A stretch of DNA of 64,000 bases from Herbaspirillum sp. SJZ106 (GCF_006715495.1 NZ_VFNI01000002.1:186001-250000), one strand, 5' to 3'. Numbered from the stretch's first letter, positions 34,605-44,602 are shown. Notes: generated from the letters alone by a model not told the origin. Made by a program: numbers and translations.

Positions 34605-35561
34605 TCAGCCATCGTCTTTCTGTATGACCTGGATCTTGTTGCTGCTGCGGGTTGTCCTGGAGGTGCTGGCTAAAATGGCGGCACGCATTTCTTTGGCCAT
34701 GAGTTCCGCGGCGGGCCGAAGCACATTGCCCTTGCGGGTGATCAGGCCCAACGGGCGCGTGATGACGGGCCTGGTAAGGCGCTTTGAAACGATGCCGGTA
34801 TAGGGCGCGCCTGTGATGGCAAGCTCCGGCAGCAAGGCGATGCCGACGCCGGCCGCCACGAGGCTGATGGCGCCGGAGACATGGTTGATTTCGTACTGGA
34901 TGACGGGCCGCTCCTGGATCCTGGCGAAGGCGCGATCGATGACGCCGCGGTTGCCGCTGCTTGACGAGACCGAGACCAGCCTTTCGCCGCAGAGCGCTTC
35001 GCACGAAACCGACCCCAGGTGCGCAAGCGGATGATCCGCCGGCATCACCGCCAGATAGTGTTCATTGGCGATTTCTTCAAACTCGATGTCCGCTTCCTGC
35101 GCGCCGATGAAGTTGATGCCGAAGTCGGACTCCCCCTTGCGAACGCTTTCGAGAACGTCGATGGCGCTTTCGTCGATGACTTTCACCCTGACGTTGGGAT
35201 GCTGCAGCGAGAATTTCCGCAATACGCGCGGAAGGACGCGGGTGGCCACCGAAGGAATGCAGGCGACCGTGACGTGCTCCCTCCTGTGAACCGTTCCTTG
35301 CTCGACGTTCTTCATGGCAATGTCGAGCTCCTCCAGCACTGCCAGGGCATGGGTGAGAAAAATCTCGCCGGCGCGCGTGAGGGAAACGCGCCGCGTCGTC
35401 CTGTTGAACAGACGTTCCTGGAGCGCATGTTCAAGGTTCTCGATGCGCCTGCTGAGGGCGGGCTGGGAGATGAAAAGCCCTTCTGCCGCGGCCTTGAAGC
35501 TCGATTGCCGGGCCACGGCGACAAACGCCTGAATTTCACTGGTCTCGATATTGATGCGCAT
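34605..35561 (-). CDS. LysR-type regulator, CysB/CynR-like, divergent from binding protein
   Basis: A 318-residue LysR regulator with N-terminal IQAFVAVARQSSFKAAAEGLF and QPALSRRIENLE. The effector domain begins HVTVACIPSVATRVLP and contains GINFIGAQEAD, and a charged tail ends the protein. It is divergent from the ModA-like binding protein and MFS operon at 35654-37785, separated by 92 bp of AT-rich DNA. This strongly suggests it controls uptake of the cluster's substrate. A second LysR gene lies further inside the same cluster. Confidence 0.86.
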   Translation of the reverse strand: MRINIETSEIQAFVAVARQSSFKAAAEGLFISQPALSRRIENLEHALQERLFNRTTRRVSLTRAGEIFLTHALAVLEELDIAMKNVEQGTVHRREHVTVACIPSVATRVLPRVLRKFSLQHPNVRVKVIDESAIDVLESVRKGESDFGINFIGAQEADIEFEEIANEHYLAVMPADHPLAHLGSVSCEALCGERLVSVSSSSGNRGVIDRAFARIQERPVIQYEINHVSGAISLVAAGVGIALLPELAITGAPYTGIVSKRLTRPVITRPLGLITRKGNVLRPAAELMAKEMRAAILASTSRTTRSSNKIQVIQKDDG

Positions 35562-35653
35562 TGTTTATTAATCGTTAAATTAAATGCATTTAACTTTTTA
35601 AACAGATTTGCCCAATATTGCAAGTTTCAATAACTCTACTGAAGGAGACCGTG

Positions 35654-36451
35654 ATGAAAAGGAATTCTCTGGCCGTTCAATTCAAACGTGTGGTCTTCGC
35701 GTTGGCGCTCGTCTCGGTCGCAAGTTGGGCCCAGGCGGCGGATATCCACGTGGTCAGCTCGGGCGGCTTTGCCGCGGCGTACAAGGCGCTGGGCCCGGGC
35801 TTCGAGAAGAAGACCGGCCATAAGCTGATTTCCGATTGGGGGCCTTCCATGGGCGAGACCCGGCAAGCGATTCCCAATCGCCTGGCCCGGGGCGAACAAT
35901 TCGACGTGGTCATCATGGTTGGCGATTCGCTGGATGGTTTGGTCAAGGCCGGCAAGGTGTCGCAAAAAGACCATGAGCTGCTGGCCTTGTCCCGCATCGG
36001 CCTGGCGGTCAAGGCCGGCGCCCCCAAGCCGGACATCTCCAGCATTGATGCCTTGAAGAAGACCTTGCTCGCCGCGCATTCGATTGCGTATTCCGATAGC
36101 GCCAGCGGCGTTTACCTGTCGACGGTCCTGTTCAAGCGTTTGGGAGTGGAGGAACAGCTCAAGGGAAAAGCCCGCATGATTCCGGCCGAACCCGTCGGCA
36201 ACGTGGTGGCGCGCGGTGAAGCGGAGCTGGGCTTCCAGCAGCTATCCGAGTTGAAGCCCCTGGCCGGCATCGACATCGTCGGCCCGCTGCCGGAGGCGGC
36301 GCAACAGGTGACTCCCTTCTCTGCGGGCATCGTCGTCGGTGCGCGGCAGCCGGAAGCGGCCCGTGAGCTGCTGGACTACCTCGCCTCCCCGGAAGCGCAG
36401 GACATCATCAGGCAAGCGGGGCTGGACCCGGCTCCCAGGCACCGACAATAA
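35654..36451 (+). CDS. Molybdate-type (ModA-like) periplasmic substrate-binding protein
   Basis: A 265-residue periplasmic protein with a Sec signal (basic start, ALALVSVASWAQA, cleavage near residue 29). It has a single type II binding-protein domain of the extracellular solute-binding/ModA superfamily (ADIHVVSSGGFAAAYKALGPGFEKKTG). Relatives in organic-acid clusters bind carboxylates rather than oxyanions. It is followed after 29 bp by an MFS transporter rather than ABC permease genes, which is unusual. The protein may deliver substrate to, or sense substrate for, a secondary transporter. GAAGGAGACCGTG precedes the ATG. Confidence 0.82.
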   Translation: MKRNSLAVQFKRVVFALALVSVASWAQAADIHVVSSGGFAAAYKALGPGFEKKTGHKLISDWGPSMGETRQAIPNRLARGEQFDVVIMVGDSLDGLVKAGKVSQKDHELLALSRIGLAVKAGAPKPDISSIDALKKTLLAAHSIAYSDSASGVYLSTVLFKRLGVEEQLKGKARMIPAEPVGNVVARGEAELGFQQLSELKPLAGIDIVGPLPEAAQQVTPFSAGIVVGARQPEAARELLDYLASPEAQDIIRQAGLDPAPRHRQ

Positions 36452-36480
36452 ACTGAACCAGGCGAGCGAGAGAGACAATA

Positions 36481-37785
36481 ATGCATAACCAACACGCCAA
36501 ACCATCGAAACTGTCGACCGTCATTCGCGTGACGAGCGGCAATTTCCTGGAAATGTTCGACTTCTTCCTGTACGGCTTTTACGCCAGCTACATTTCGAAG
36601 ACCTTTTTCCCGTCCGACAATGAGTTCGTATCGCTCATCCTGACGTTCGGCACATTCGGCGCGGGCTTCCTCATGCGTCCCCTGGGCGCCATCATCCTGG
36701 GTTCCTACATCGACCGCGTCGGGCGCCGGCAAGGCCTCATCGTCACCTTGAGCATCATGGCGGTCGGCACCGTACTGATCGCTTTTGTGCCGGGATACGC
36801 GTCGATCGGCATCGCCGCGCCGGTCCTGGTTCTCATCGGGCGCCTGTTGCAAGGCTTCTCGGCCGGCGTCGAGCTGGGCGGCGTTTCCGTGTACCTGGCG
36901 GAAATGGCGACGCCAGGCCGCAAAGGTTTCTACGTGAGCTGGCAATCCGCCAGCCAACAGGCCGCCATCATGGCATCCGCGCTGATCGGCTATCTGCTGA
37001 GCCAGTGGCTGGCGCCGGCCCAGATCAGCGATTGGGGATGGCGCGTTCCGTTCTTTATCGGCTGCATGATCGTGCCGGTGATTTTCATCATCCGCCGTTC
37101 GCTCCAGGAAACGGAAGAGTTCCTGGCGCGCAAACACCATCCGTCCTTCGGCGAAATTGTGGCGTCGATCGCCCAGAACTGGAGGATTGTCATCGCCGGG
37201 ATGATGATGGTGGTCATGACGACGGTTTCCTTCTACCTGATCACCGTCTACACGCCGACCTTCGGCAAGAACGTCCTGAAACTGTCGGCATCGGAAAGCC
37301 TGATTACGACTTTCTGCGTCGGGTTGTCGAACTTCATCTGGCTGCCCATCATGGGCGCCGTATCCGACAAGGTGGGGCGGCGCCCGGTCCTGATCGTCTT
37401 CACGCTGCTGGCGATCCTGACCGCCTATCCGGTGATGAGCTGGCTGGTCGCCAACATCAGTTTCCGGAATTTGCTGGTCACCGAACTGTGGTTGTCCTTT
37501 ATCTATGCCAGCTACAACGGCGCGGCAGTGGTGGCGCTCACTGAAGTGATGCCTGCCCATGTGCGCACGGTCGGCTTTTCGCTCGCCTATAGCCTGGCGA
37601 CGGCGATTTTCGGCGGCTTTACCCCGCTGGTCTCTACCTGGCTTATCGAAGCAACCGGCGACAAGGCTTCCCCCGGTTACTGGATGACCTTCGCTGCCGT
37701 ATGCGGACTGGTTGCCACGGTTCTTCTGTATCGCAACCAAGGCCGCGATACGGCCATCGGCGGCGTGGGGCAGGCGAGCCGGTAA
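36481..37785 (+). CDS. tcuC: MFS transporter, metabolite:H+ symporter family (citrate/tricarballylate type)
   Basis: A 434-residue 12-helix MFS protein of the metabolite:H+ symporter family. It begins [31 protein letters not shown], and the loop 2-3 motif is [11 protein letters not shown], with [11 protein letters not shown] in the second half. CitA and TcuC, proton symporters for citrate and tricarballylate, share this look. Adjacent TcuA and TcuB genes make TcuC the best guess; the symbol is contextual. A 12-bp unit containing the stop codon is duplicated at 37774-37797. The upstream gene is the ModA-like binding protein. Confidence 0.82.
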   Translation: MHNQHAKPSKLSTVIRVTSGNFLEMFDFFLYGFYASYISKTFFPSDNEFVSLILTFGTFGAGFLMRPLGAIILGSYIDRVGRRQGLIVTLSIMAVGTVLIAFVPGYASIGIAAPVLVLIGRLLQGFSAGVELGGVSVYLAEMATPGRKGFYVSWQSASQQAAIMASALIGYLLSQWLAPAQISDWGWRVPFFIGCMIVPVIFIIRRSLQETEEFLARKHHPSFGEIVASIAQNWRIVIAGMMMVVMTTVSFYLITVYTPTFGKNVLKLSASESLITTFCVGLSNFIWLPIMGAVSDKVGRRPVLIVFTLLAILTAYPVMSWLVANISFRNLLVTELWLSFIYASYNGAAVVALTEVMPAHVRTVGFSLAYSLATAIFGGFTPLVSTWLIEATGDKASPGYWMTFAAVCGLVATVLLYRNQGRDTAIGGVGQASR

Positions 37786-37797
37786 GCGAGTCGGTAA
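37774..37797 (+). repeat. 12-bp tandem duplication over the MFS stop codon
   Basis: Two copies of a 12-bp unit (GCGAGCCGGTAA, with one substitution) follow each other and both end in an in-frame TAA, so the second is a reserve stop codon. Confidence 0.8.
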
Positions 37798-37991
37798 GCG
37801 CGCCGGCGGCGGAAGGATCGGGAAGGAAAACCCCTCCGCGCCGCGGCCGCCGGGATCATGCGGGCAGTCCGGAGGGAGCTTGTCTTCGCCAGCCGGCCGA
37901 TGGCACGGGATGTTAAGATTTGTGCGCAACAGAGGGAGCGCGCCGTTGCGAAACGCCTCCTGAAAAATAATGCACTGATCCCGGGCCTTGT

Positions 37992-38933
37992 ATGGAAATC
38001 CGCCAGCTAAGATATTTTGCCAGCATCGTTGAACACGGCAGCATCGGCAAGGCCGCGCTGGAGCTGGGCATGGTGACCTCGACCCTGAGCCAGCAGATCA
38101 CCAGGCTGGAGAACGAACTGGCGACCCGCTTGCTGCAACGGACCTCCACCGGCGTGGTGCCGACCGACGCCGGGATCGCCTTTCTGAAGCAGGCGCAGCT
38201 GGCGTTGCGGCATATCGACGACGCGGCGCTGGCGGCCCGCCAAGCACGCCTGTCCGGCCATGTCAGCGTTGGCATGGCCTCCAGCACGGCGGGCGTGATG
38301 GGGCTGGCGTTCATGGCGGCGATGCGGGCGCGTTATCCGGATGTGCGCCTGCGCATGGTGGAAAGCCTGTCCGGCCATTTGGGGGCCATGCTCGGGGCGC
38401 GCCAGATCGATCTGGCCATCCTGTTTCAGGAAGAGCCGGTACAGCGCTGGAGCGTGATGCCCTTGCTCGACGAGCGCCTGTTCGTCATCGGCGCGGCGGC
38501 GTTGCCGGGCATGCCCGCGGCGCGCCAGGCACGGTTGAAATCGCTGGGAGACTTGCCCCTCATTCTTCCGACCCGCAAGCACGGGCTGCGCTCCTTGCTG
38601 GATACGGCGTTCAAGCATGCGGCCTATGCGCCTCGCATCGTGATGGAAGTCGACGGCTTGCCCATCCTGATGGATGCCGTGCGCGCCGGCATTGGCGCCA
38701 CCATCCAGCCTGGCGCCGCGCTGGCCCGTTCGGAGAACGCCGGCCTGGCCAGTGTGCCGCTGGCCGGCGGCGACGCCACGCGGCCGAACCTGATCGTCAG
38801 CGTATCGGATGACGAATTGTCCCCGGCCGGCCTGGCCGCCCGCGTGCTGCTGGCGGAGGTGGCGCGCAAGCAGGTGGAAGAGGGACGCTGGCCTGGCGCC
38901 GCCCTGCGTCCCACCACCCTTCACAAAAACTGA
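37992..38933 (+). CDS. LysR-type regulator (TcuR-like position)
   Basis: A 313-residue LysR regulator starting MEIRQLRYFASIVEHGSIG and AALELGMVTSTLSQQITRLE. The effector domain includes SVGMASSTAGVMGLAFM. It resembles the regulator at 21912-22844, suggesting a common ancestor. It lies 85 bp upstream of tcuA, co-oriented. In enterobacteria, TcuR is a LysR protein activating tcuABC, so this protein is a candidate counterpart. Whether it or the divergent LysR at 34605 senses tricarballylate cannot be told. Confidence 0.82.
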   Translation: MEIRQLRYFASIVEHGSIGKAALELGMVTSTLSQQITRLENELATRLLQRTSTGVVPTDAGIAFLKQAQLALRHIDDAALAARQARLSGHVSVGMASSTAGVMGLAFMAAMRARYPDVRLRMVESLSGHLGAMLGARQIDLAILFQEEPVQRWSVMPLLDERLFVIGAAALPGMPAARQARLKSLGDLPLILPTRKHGLRSLLDTAFKHAAYAPRIVMEVDGLPILMDAVRAGIGATIQPGAALARSENAGLASVPLAGGDATRPNLIVSVSDDELSPAGLAARVLLAEVARKQVEEGRWPGAALRPTTLHKN

Positions 38934-39018
38934 ATATCTCTTGCCGGCCCGCCGATAGCGGCGCGGGGCCGGCGTGCCTATAGTCGTCTCCTGGACATAT
39001 CTCAAGGAGGGGACGGCG

Positions 39019-40428
39019 ATGATCGACGTTCTAGTCATCGGCGGCGGCAACGCCGCGCTGTGCGCCGCCATTATGGCGCGCGAGGCCGGCGCCTCGGTGT
39101 TGATGCTCGAATCGGCGCCGCGCGCCTGGCGCGGCGGAAACTCCCAGCACACCCGCAACCTGCGCTGCATGCACGACGGCCCGCAGGACGTGCTGGTGGA
39201 TGCCTATCCGGAAGAGGAATACTGGCAAGACTTGCTGAAGGTTACCGGCGGCCTCACCAATGAGCACCTGGCCCGCCTCACGATCCGGGCCTCGGCCATC
39301 TGCCGGCCCTGGATGCGCAAGCACGGCGTGCGCTTCCAGCCGCCGCTGTCGGGCGCCTTGCATGTGGCCCGCACCAATGCATTCTTCATGGGGGGCGGCA
39401 AGGCCTTGGTCAACGCCTATTACCGCAGCGCAGAGGCGCTGGGGGTGCAGGTTCTCTACGACACGCCGGTTGACGCCATCGAGCTGGATGGCGCACGCTT
39501 CGTCGCCGCGCGCAGCGGCAGCCGCCGTTTCGCGGCGCACGCCTGCGTGCTGGCTGCGGGCGGCTTCGAATCCAATCGCGAATGGCTGCGCGAGGCCTGG
39601 GGGCCGAACGAGCGCGGGGAATGGCCGGCCGATAATTTCCTGATCCGCGGCACCCGCTTCAACCGGGGCGACCTGCTGCGTTTCATGATCGATGCCGGCG
39701 CCGACAAAATCGGCGATCCGACCCAAGCCCATATGGTGGCCATCGATGCGCGGGCGCCGCTGTATGACGGCGGCATTTGCACCCGTATCGATTGCGTCTC
39801 GCTGGGCGTGGTGGTCAACCGCGATGGCGAGCGGTTCTATGACGAGGGCGAGGATTTCTGGCCCAAGCGCTATGCCATCTGGGGACGCCTTGTGGCGCAG
39901 CAGCCTGGGCAGATCGCCTATTCGGTGATTGACGCCAAGGCGGTCGGGCACTTCATGCCGCCGGTATTTCCCGGCGAGAAGGCCGACACCCTGGCGGAAC
40001 TGGCCCGCAAGCTGGGCGTGCCCGAGGCGCGCTTCGTCCAGACCGTCGAAGCCTATAACGCCGCCTGCAGCGGCGGCCGTTTCGACCATACCGTCTTGGA
40101 CGACTGCCGCACCGAACATCTGCATCCCCCCAAGACCCACTGGGCACGGCCGATCGACAAGGCGCCGTTTTACGGCTACGCCCTGCGGCCTGGCGTGACA
40201 TTTACCTACCTGGGCCTGAAGGTCAATGAGCAGGCCCAAGCTCATTTCTCCGGCCAGCCCAGCGAGAACCTGTTCGTGGCTGGTGAAATGATGGCCGGCA
40301 ATGTTCTCGGCAAGGGCTATACCGCCGGAGTAGGCATGTCCATCGGCACCGCTTTTGGACGCATCGCCGGCGCCCAGGCGGCGCAGTTCGCCACACGGCA
40401 ATCTGGAGTTGAAAATGCACAAACTTGA
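39019..40428 (+). CDS. tcuA: FAD-dependent tricarballylate dehydrogenase TcuA
   Basis: A 469-residue flavoprotein. The dinucleotide fold is at the very N-terminus ([20 protein letters not shown]), followed by [27 protein letters not shown] and a C-terminal FAD contact ([21 protein letters not shown]). The order and the immediately following TcuB gene identify it as TcuA, which oxidises tricarballylate to cis-aconitate. ATG 39019 follows AAGGAGGGGACGGCG; an upstream in-frame start at 38974 is less suitable. Its last 14 nt overlap tcuB. Citraconate-type or other tricarboxylates are alternative substrates. Confidence 0.88.
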   Translation: MIDVLVIGGGNAALCAAIMAREAGASVLMLESAPRAWRGGNSQHTRNLRCMHDGPQDVLVDAYPEEEYWQDLLKVTGGLTNEHLARLTIRASAICRPWMRKHGVRFQPPLSGALHVARTNAFFMGGGKALVNAYYRSAEALGVQVLYDTPVDAIELDGARFVAARSGSRRFAAHACVLAAGGFESNREWLREAWGPNERGEWPADNFLIRGTRFNRGDLLRFMIDAGADKIGDPTQAHMVAIDARAPLYDGGICTRIDCVSLGVVVNRDGERFYDEGEDFWPKRYAIWGRLVAQQPGQIAYSVIDAKAVGHFMPPVFPGEKADTLAELARKLGVPEARFVQTVEAYNAACSGGRFDHTVLDDCRTEHLHPPKTHWARPIDKAPFYGYALRPGVTFTYLGLKVNEQAQAHFSGQPSENLFVAGEMMAGNVLGKGYTAGVGMSIGTAFGRIAGAQAAQFATRQSGVENAQT

Positions 40429-41617
40429 AACCCTGGCCAGGCAGGCGCGCGACGATGCCGGCAATGCCGGTTCCTCCCCGGCGCCGGCACATCGGCGCAT
40501 CATTCCCATCGCGGCGATGAACGCCGAAGAAACCGAAGTGGCGCGGCAGATGCAGATCTGCAATGCCTGCCGCTATTGCGAAGGTTTTTGCGCGGTCTTC
40601 CCGGCCATGACGCGGCGGCTGGAATTCGGCAAGGCCGATGTCCACTACCTGGCCAACCTGTGCCACAACTGCGGCGCCTGCTACCACTCCTGCCAGTACG
40701 CGCCACCGCATGAATTTGCGGTCAACGTGCCCAAGGCCATGGCCAAGGTGCGGCTCGACACCTATGCCAGCTATGTGTGGCCGGCGGCGGCCGGGGCGCT
40801 GTACAAGCGCAACGGATTGGCGGTCGCGCTGGCGCTGGTGGCCGGCCTGGCGCTGTTCCTGCTGATGGCGCTGGCGGCCAATGGCACGCTGGCCGGCGGT
40901 CAGCTGGGCGCCAACTTCTATGCGGTGTTTCCCCACAACCAGTTGGCCGGGATGTTCGGCGCGGTTTTCGGATTCTCCGTGTTGGCGCTGGGCATCGGCG
41001 TGACGCGTTTCTGGCGCGATGTCTCGGCCGGAACGGCGAGCGCCGGCGCCGTGCTCGAAACGACCGGCAATGTGCTCGCGCTGACTTATCTGGGGGGAGG
41101 TCACGGCGAGGGATGCAACGAATCCGACGACGCGTTCACCCTGTTGCGCCGGCGCTTTCACCACTTCACTTTCTACGGTTTCATGCTGTGCCTGGCGGCG
41201 ACTACGGTGGCGACCTTCTATCACTATGCGCTGGGGATGGAGGCGCCTTATCCGATCTTGAGCTTGCCCGTCCTGCTGGGAACGGCCGGCGGCATCGGCT
41301 TGCTGATCGGGCCGGCCGGCCTGCTGTGGCTGAACCTGCGGCGCCATCCCGAGCATGGCGATATCAGGCAACGCCCCATGGACCGCGGCTTCATCGTATT
41401 GCTCCTGTTGACCAGCCTGACGGGCTTGGCGCTGCTGGCCTGGCGCGACAGCGCTGCCATGGCGGCACTGCTGGCCCTGCACCTGGGATGCGTGATGGCG
41501 TTGTTCGCCACGCTCCCCTACGGCAAGTTCGCCCATGGCATCTACCGCTGCGCAGCACTGCTCAAAGCCGCCATCGAAAAACGACAGGCCGTCCACATCG
41601 ATCCCGGATCCACCTGA
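40415..41617 (+). CDS. tcuB: TcuB-like iron-sulfur/heme electron-transfer membrane protein
   Basis: A 400-residue inner-membrane protein. The N-terminal cytoplasmic part carries two 4Fe-4S-type cysteine clusters ([11 protein letters not shown] near residue 50 and [11 protein letters not shown] near residue 85). About six membrane helices follow, with histidines such as HHFTFYGF that could hold heme. In Salmonella, TcuB reoxidises reduced FAD of TcuA and passes electrons to the quinone pool. The ATG at 40415 lies inside the tcuA end, a 14-nt overlap, so translation is coupled. Start confirmed by the matching family N-terminus. Confidence 0.9.
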   Translation: MHKLETLARQARDDAGNAGSSPAPAHRRIIPIAAMNAEETEVARQMQICNACRYCEGFCAVFPAMTRRLEFGKADVHYLANLCHNCGACYHSCQYAPPHEFAVNVPKAMAKVRLDTYASYVWPAAAGALYKRNGLAVALALVAGLALFLLMALAANGTLAGGQLGANFYAVFPHNQLAGMFGAVFGFSVLALGIGVTRFWRDVSAGTASAGAVLETTGNVLALTYLGGGHGEGCNESDDAFTLLRRRFHHFTFYGFMLCLAATTVATFYHYALGMEAPYPILSLPVLLGTAGGIGLLIGPAGLLWLNLRRHPEHGDIRQRPMDRGFIVLLLLTSLTGLALLAWRDSAAMAALLALHLGCVMALFATLPYGKFAHGIYRCAALLKAAIEKRQAVHIDPGST

Positions 41618-41714
41618 TTCGCCCGATCCACCGAGGCCGGCCAGGACGGGTCAATAAAAAGAGAAAGGCCCGTCATTGAGGCTCGTCTTGAGACCAGTCA
41701 TGGCGCCCGGCGCG

Positions 41715-42188
41715 CTATTTGCGTTCTATCCGCGCTTGCTGCGGCGCCATTTTCCCCAGCATGCCCGCATCGCCCTGAATCCTGCCCAGCTTGACCAGTC
41801 CCTTTGAATAGCCGAATCCCTTGTAGAAAATCGCCAGGTTTCCCCAAGGGGCATAGAAGGCGATATCTCCTGCCTTAGGAGTGAATCCCTCGGGAGAGCC
41901 GGCTGTTGAAAGCCCTCTGGGCAGTTGGGCGATCTTTTCCGTGCGGTTGTAATCGGTCAGTTCGACAGATAGGGGGAGCATTGCCGCGAAATCCTGCGCG
42001 GCGGCGCTGGATTCCAACTCTGCGGTAAGCACAGCGTCATTGGTCGTAATGCGGATCTGAATGGTGCCAGTCATTGTGGTCGCAGTTTGCTGTAGAGGAT
42101 CGGAAGACGCTTCAGCAATGGCTGGAGCGGTCAATACGCATGCCGTCATGAGCGCCGGCATGCGAAAGGAAGAACGGTTCTTGGACAT
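41715..42188 (-). CDS. Secreted cyclophilin-like fold protein
   Basis: A 157-residue protein with a Sec signal peptide (RMPALMTACVLTAPAIAEA, cleavage near residue 27). A small beta-barrel domain of the cyclophilin-like family (CYCLOPHIL_LIKE2) follows, recognised by TIQIRITTNDAVLTAEL, FAAMLPLSVELTDYNRTEKI, and FYAPWGNLAIFYKGFGYSKGL. Members are common in Proteobacteria next to oxidoreductases and are not proven peptidyl-prolyl isomerases. Here it is monocistronic, located beside a decayed LysR/hydrolase locus, which may have been its original partner. Confidence 0.78.
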   Translation of the reverse strand: MSKNRSSFRMPALMTACVLTAPAIAEASSDPLQQTATTMTGTIQIRITTNDAVLTAELESSAAAQDFAAMLPLSVELTDYNRTEKIAQLPRGLSTAGSPEGFTPKAGDIAFYAPWGNLAIFYKGFGYSKGLVKLGRIQGDAGMLGKMAPQQARIERK

Positions 42189-42356
42189 ATTAGGGTTGAG
42201 ATGCTTTGCTTTCCACGGTTCATTGTTTCAGCAATGGGCAAATCAGAATACCGATCGATGGCTACTTGCTCCCATAAGCCACATTAATTAATCGGGCTTG
42301 CTGTCCTCGCATTGCCCAGGCATTGTCACGCATCTCGCCATGCATATCGCCGCGCA

Positions 42357-43045
42357 TCAATGTCGGCGGCTCTCATAGCGAAGCGCATTGACGACCAACG
42401 CAAATGCCGGCGACGGCTGCCGCCGGCTCGGATAGTACAGGTGATAGCCCTCAAATCTGGGGCACCAGTCTTCGAGCACTCTGACCAACCGTCCCGATTC
42501 CAGGTGAGCGGCCAAATCGTCCTCCGGCAACAGCAGTATGCCCAGGCCGGCCAATGCCGCATCAATCTGCGGCGGCGCCGTATTGAAGATCAAGGTGCCG
42601 TCCACCCGCACATTGATCTTCTTGCCGCGCTTCTCGAAGTCCCAGACATAGAGCCCTCCCGAGGTAGGCATGCGCTGATTGATGCAGTTGTGGGACATCA
42701 GGTCGTCGGGATGTTTGGGAACCGGGTGTTGTTCGAAGTAAGCGGGCGATGCAGCGACGACCATCCTCAGCGGCGGGCCAATCGGAATGGCGATCATGTC
42801 CTTGTCGATCGTCTTGCCCCAGCGCACGCCGGCGTCAAAGCGGTCGGCGACGATGTCTCGAAACGCATAGCTCATGTCGAACTCGAACTTGATGTCCGGG
42901 TACTCCCGCAGCAGCGGCGTGAGCTTGGGAAGCAGAATGCGCTCAATAATGCCGTCTCCGGAAGTGATGCGCACCGTACCGCCGGGCTTCTCGCGCATGG
43001 CGGTCAACGCGTCCAGTTCGGCCTCGATCTCGTCAAAGCGATTAT
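42357..43045 (-). pseudogene. LysR-type regulator lacking its DNA-binding domain
   Basis: The intact part is the LysR effector domain (GGTVRITSGDGIIERILLPKL, DRFDAGVRWGKTI, LAGLGILLLPEDDL, ending RYESRRH). In frame upstream of the ATG at 43007, the reading continues H-N-R-F-D-E-I-E-A-E-L-D-A-L-T-A. This is the linker helix that normally joins the helix-turn-helix domain, until about 43045. There it runs into the opposite-strand hydrolase remnant. The first 70 or so residues, including the DNA-binding domain, have been deleted together with the promoter. An internal ATG could still give an effector-only protein of 216 residues. Confidence 0.8.
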
Positions 43046-43528
43046 GCGCTGAACCACTCGCAAACGCTGCAACAGCGCCAGCAGATCATCGCCGAGGCGG
43101 CCCGGCAGCGATATGCCGAGTTCACCGGCGGCGCGACCAGGTATACCAGCGGCACGGTGCATCGGCTTGATGCGGATACCCACCCGATCCAGCGCGAGTT
43201 CTATGACTTCTATCGCACGCCTCGCGGCGAATTCACGCCGGCGACCTCGACTCCCGAGGTCACCACGCATCCGACGCTGACGAGCAACGTGAAGTTCATG
43301 AACTTCTACCCCTTCAACGATATCGAGACGATCTCGCCGCGCCCGATGCTGTTCATTGCCGGCGACCAGGCGCATTCGAAGGAGTTCAGCGAGGAAGCAT
43401 ATCGCCTGGCCGGACAGCCCAAAGAGCTCTATTGGGTCAAAGGCGCGGGGCACGTGGATCTCTACGACCGCACCGATCTCATTCCCTTCGACAAACTGGC
43501 GTCCTTCTTCCGTTCAAGCTTGAAATGA
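43040..43528 (+). pseudogene. Alpha/beta hydrolase (YcjY-like), 5'-truncated
   Basis: From 43040 a frame without a start codon reads DYALNHSQTLQQRQQIIAEAA and continues through FYRTPRGEFTP, MNFYPFNDIE and PMLFIAGDQAHSKEFSEEAY. It ends with the catalytic-histidine region WVKGAGHVDLYDR. This is the C-terminal third to half of a YcjY/dienelactone hydrolase-like alpha/beta hydrolase. The nucleophile-elbow half is missing, removed by the same deletion that truncated the divergent LysR gene. The internal ATG or GTG codons give only a 123-residue fragment, unlikely to be active. Confidence 0.8.
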
Positions 43529-43730
43529 AGCGCGCATGAGGCAATCCGGGTAATCCGGGCAATGTAGCGCCGCCCGGTGAACCCTGGAAACAGCTCATCT
43601 AAAGCAGCTCATCTTCATTCATCCGGCTGTCAAAAATCGGGAGTTCGCTGGCGCAAGTCAGGCCAGTTTCTGACATACCTCTGAAATGCTGTCGCCTAAC
43701 ATGGCGATTCAGCCATGCACGGAGGTCGAC

Positions 43731-44591
43731 ATGAATACCCATGAGACAGAATCCATTCCACCCCAGCACCAGGATCGTCAGCCCGGCAGCGAGCAGCTGA
43801 TGGAACCGCAGCCGGCATCCGGGCCGGCTGCCCGCCCGGCGCGGCGCCTGGCCGGAAAAGTCGCGCTGGTTTCCGGCGGCGACAGCGGCATCGGGCGCGC
43901 CGTCGCGCTGGCCTTCGCGCAGGAGGGCGCCAGGTTGGCCATCGTCTATCTCGATGAGCACGAGGATGCGCACCGTACCTGCGACGAGGTGCAGGCGATG
44001 GGCGCGCCCTGCCTGCTGCTGCCGGGCGACATCGCTTCCCCGGCCTTCTGCCGGCAGGCCGTGCAGTCTACGATCGATGCCTATGGCCGTCTCGACGTGC
44101 TGGTCAACAACGCTGCCCAGCAGTATCCGGCGGCCACCATCGAAGATATCTCCGGCGAGCAGCTGGAGCACACCTTCCGCACCAATGTCTTTTCGATGTT
44201 CTACATGGTCAAGGAGGCGCTGCCTTACCTCACGCGCGGCGCGCGCATCATCAATACCGCCTCGGTCACCGCCTATCGCGGCAGCAAGCACCTGATCGAT
44301 TACTCGGCGACCAAGGGAGCGATCGTCTCGTTTACGCGTTCGCTGTCACAGCAGCTGGCGCAGGCCGGCATCCATGTCAACGCAGTCGCGCCGGGACCGA
44401 TCTGGACGCCGCTGATCCCATCCAGTTTCACTGCCGAAGAGGTTGAACAGTTCGGCAAGAACGTGCCGCTGGGCCGCCCCGGCCAACCGGACGAGGTGGC
44501 GCCGGCCTACGTCTTTCTCGCCAGCGAGGGCGCTTCCTACATGACCGGGCAAGTGCTGCACCCCAACGGCGGCGAGATCATCAACAGTTAG
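43731..44591 (+). CDS. SDR-family oxidoreductase, stress-associated (YghA-like) type
   Basis: A 286-residue short-chain dehydrogenase with a proline-rich, hydrophilic N-terminal extension (about 40 residues) typical of the YghA/GsbD-like group found in stress loci. The cofactor motif is VALVSGGDSGIGRAVA, with NNAA, S in INTASVTAYRG and YSATKGA. The ATG at 43731 follows GGAGGTCGAC. The stop is 12 bp from the next gene, so the pair is an operon. The extension and neighbour set suggest osmotic or general stress response rather than catabolism. Confidence 0.87.
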   Translation: MNTHETESIPPQHQDRQPGSEQLMEPQPASGPAARPARRLAGKVALVSGGDSGIGRAVALAFAQEGARLAIVYLDEHEDAHRTCDEVQAMGAPCLLLPGDIASPAFCRQAVQSTIDAYGRLDVLVNNAAQQYPAATIEDISGEQLEHTFRTNVFSMFYMVKEALPYLTRGARIINTASVTAYRGSKHLIDYSATKGAIVSFTRSLSQQLAQAGIHVNAVAPGPIWTPLIPSSFTAEEVEQFGKNVPLGRPGQPDEVAPAYVFLASEGASYMTGQVLHPNGGEIINS

Positions 44592-44602
44592 GAGGACGCA
44601 TC

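Noticed and set aside
34387..35004. Reverse frame of 205 codons overlapping the LysR gene end
   Set aside because: Most of it is the LysR gene in another frame; the short tail beyond 34604 has no family match, though it may be a decayed gene end.
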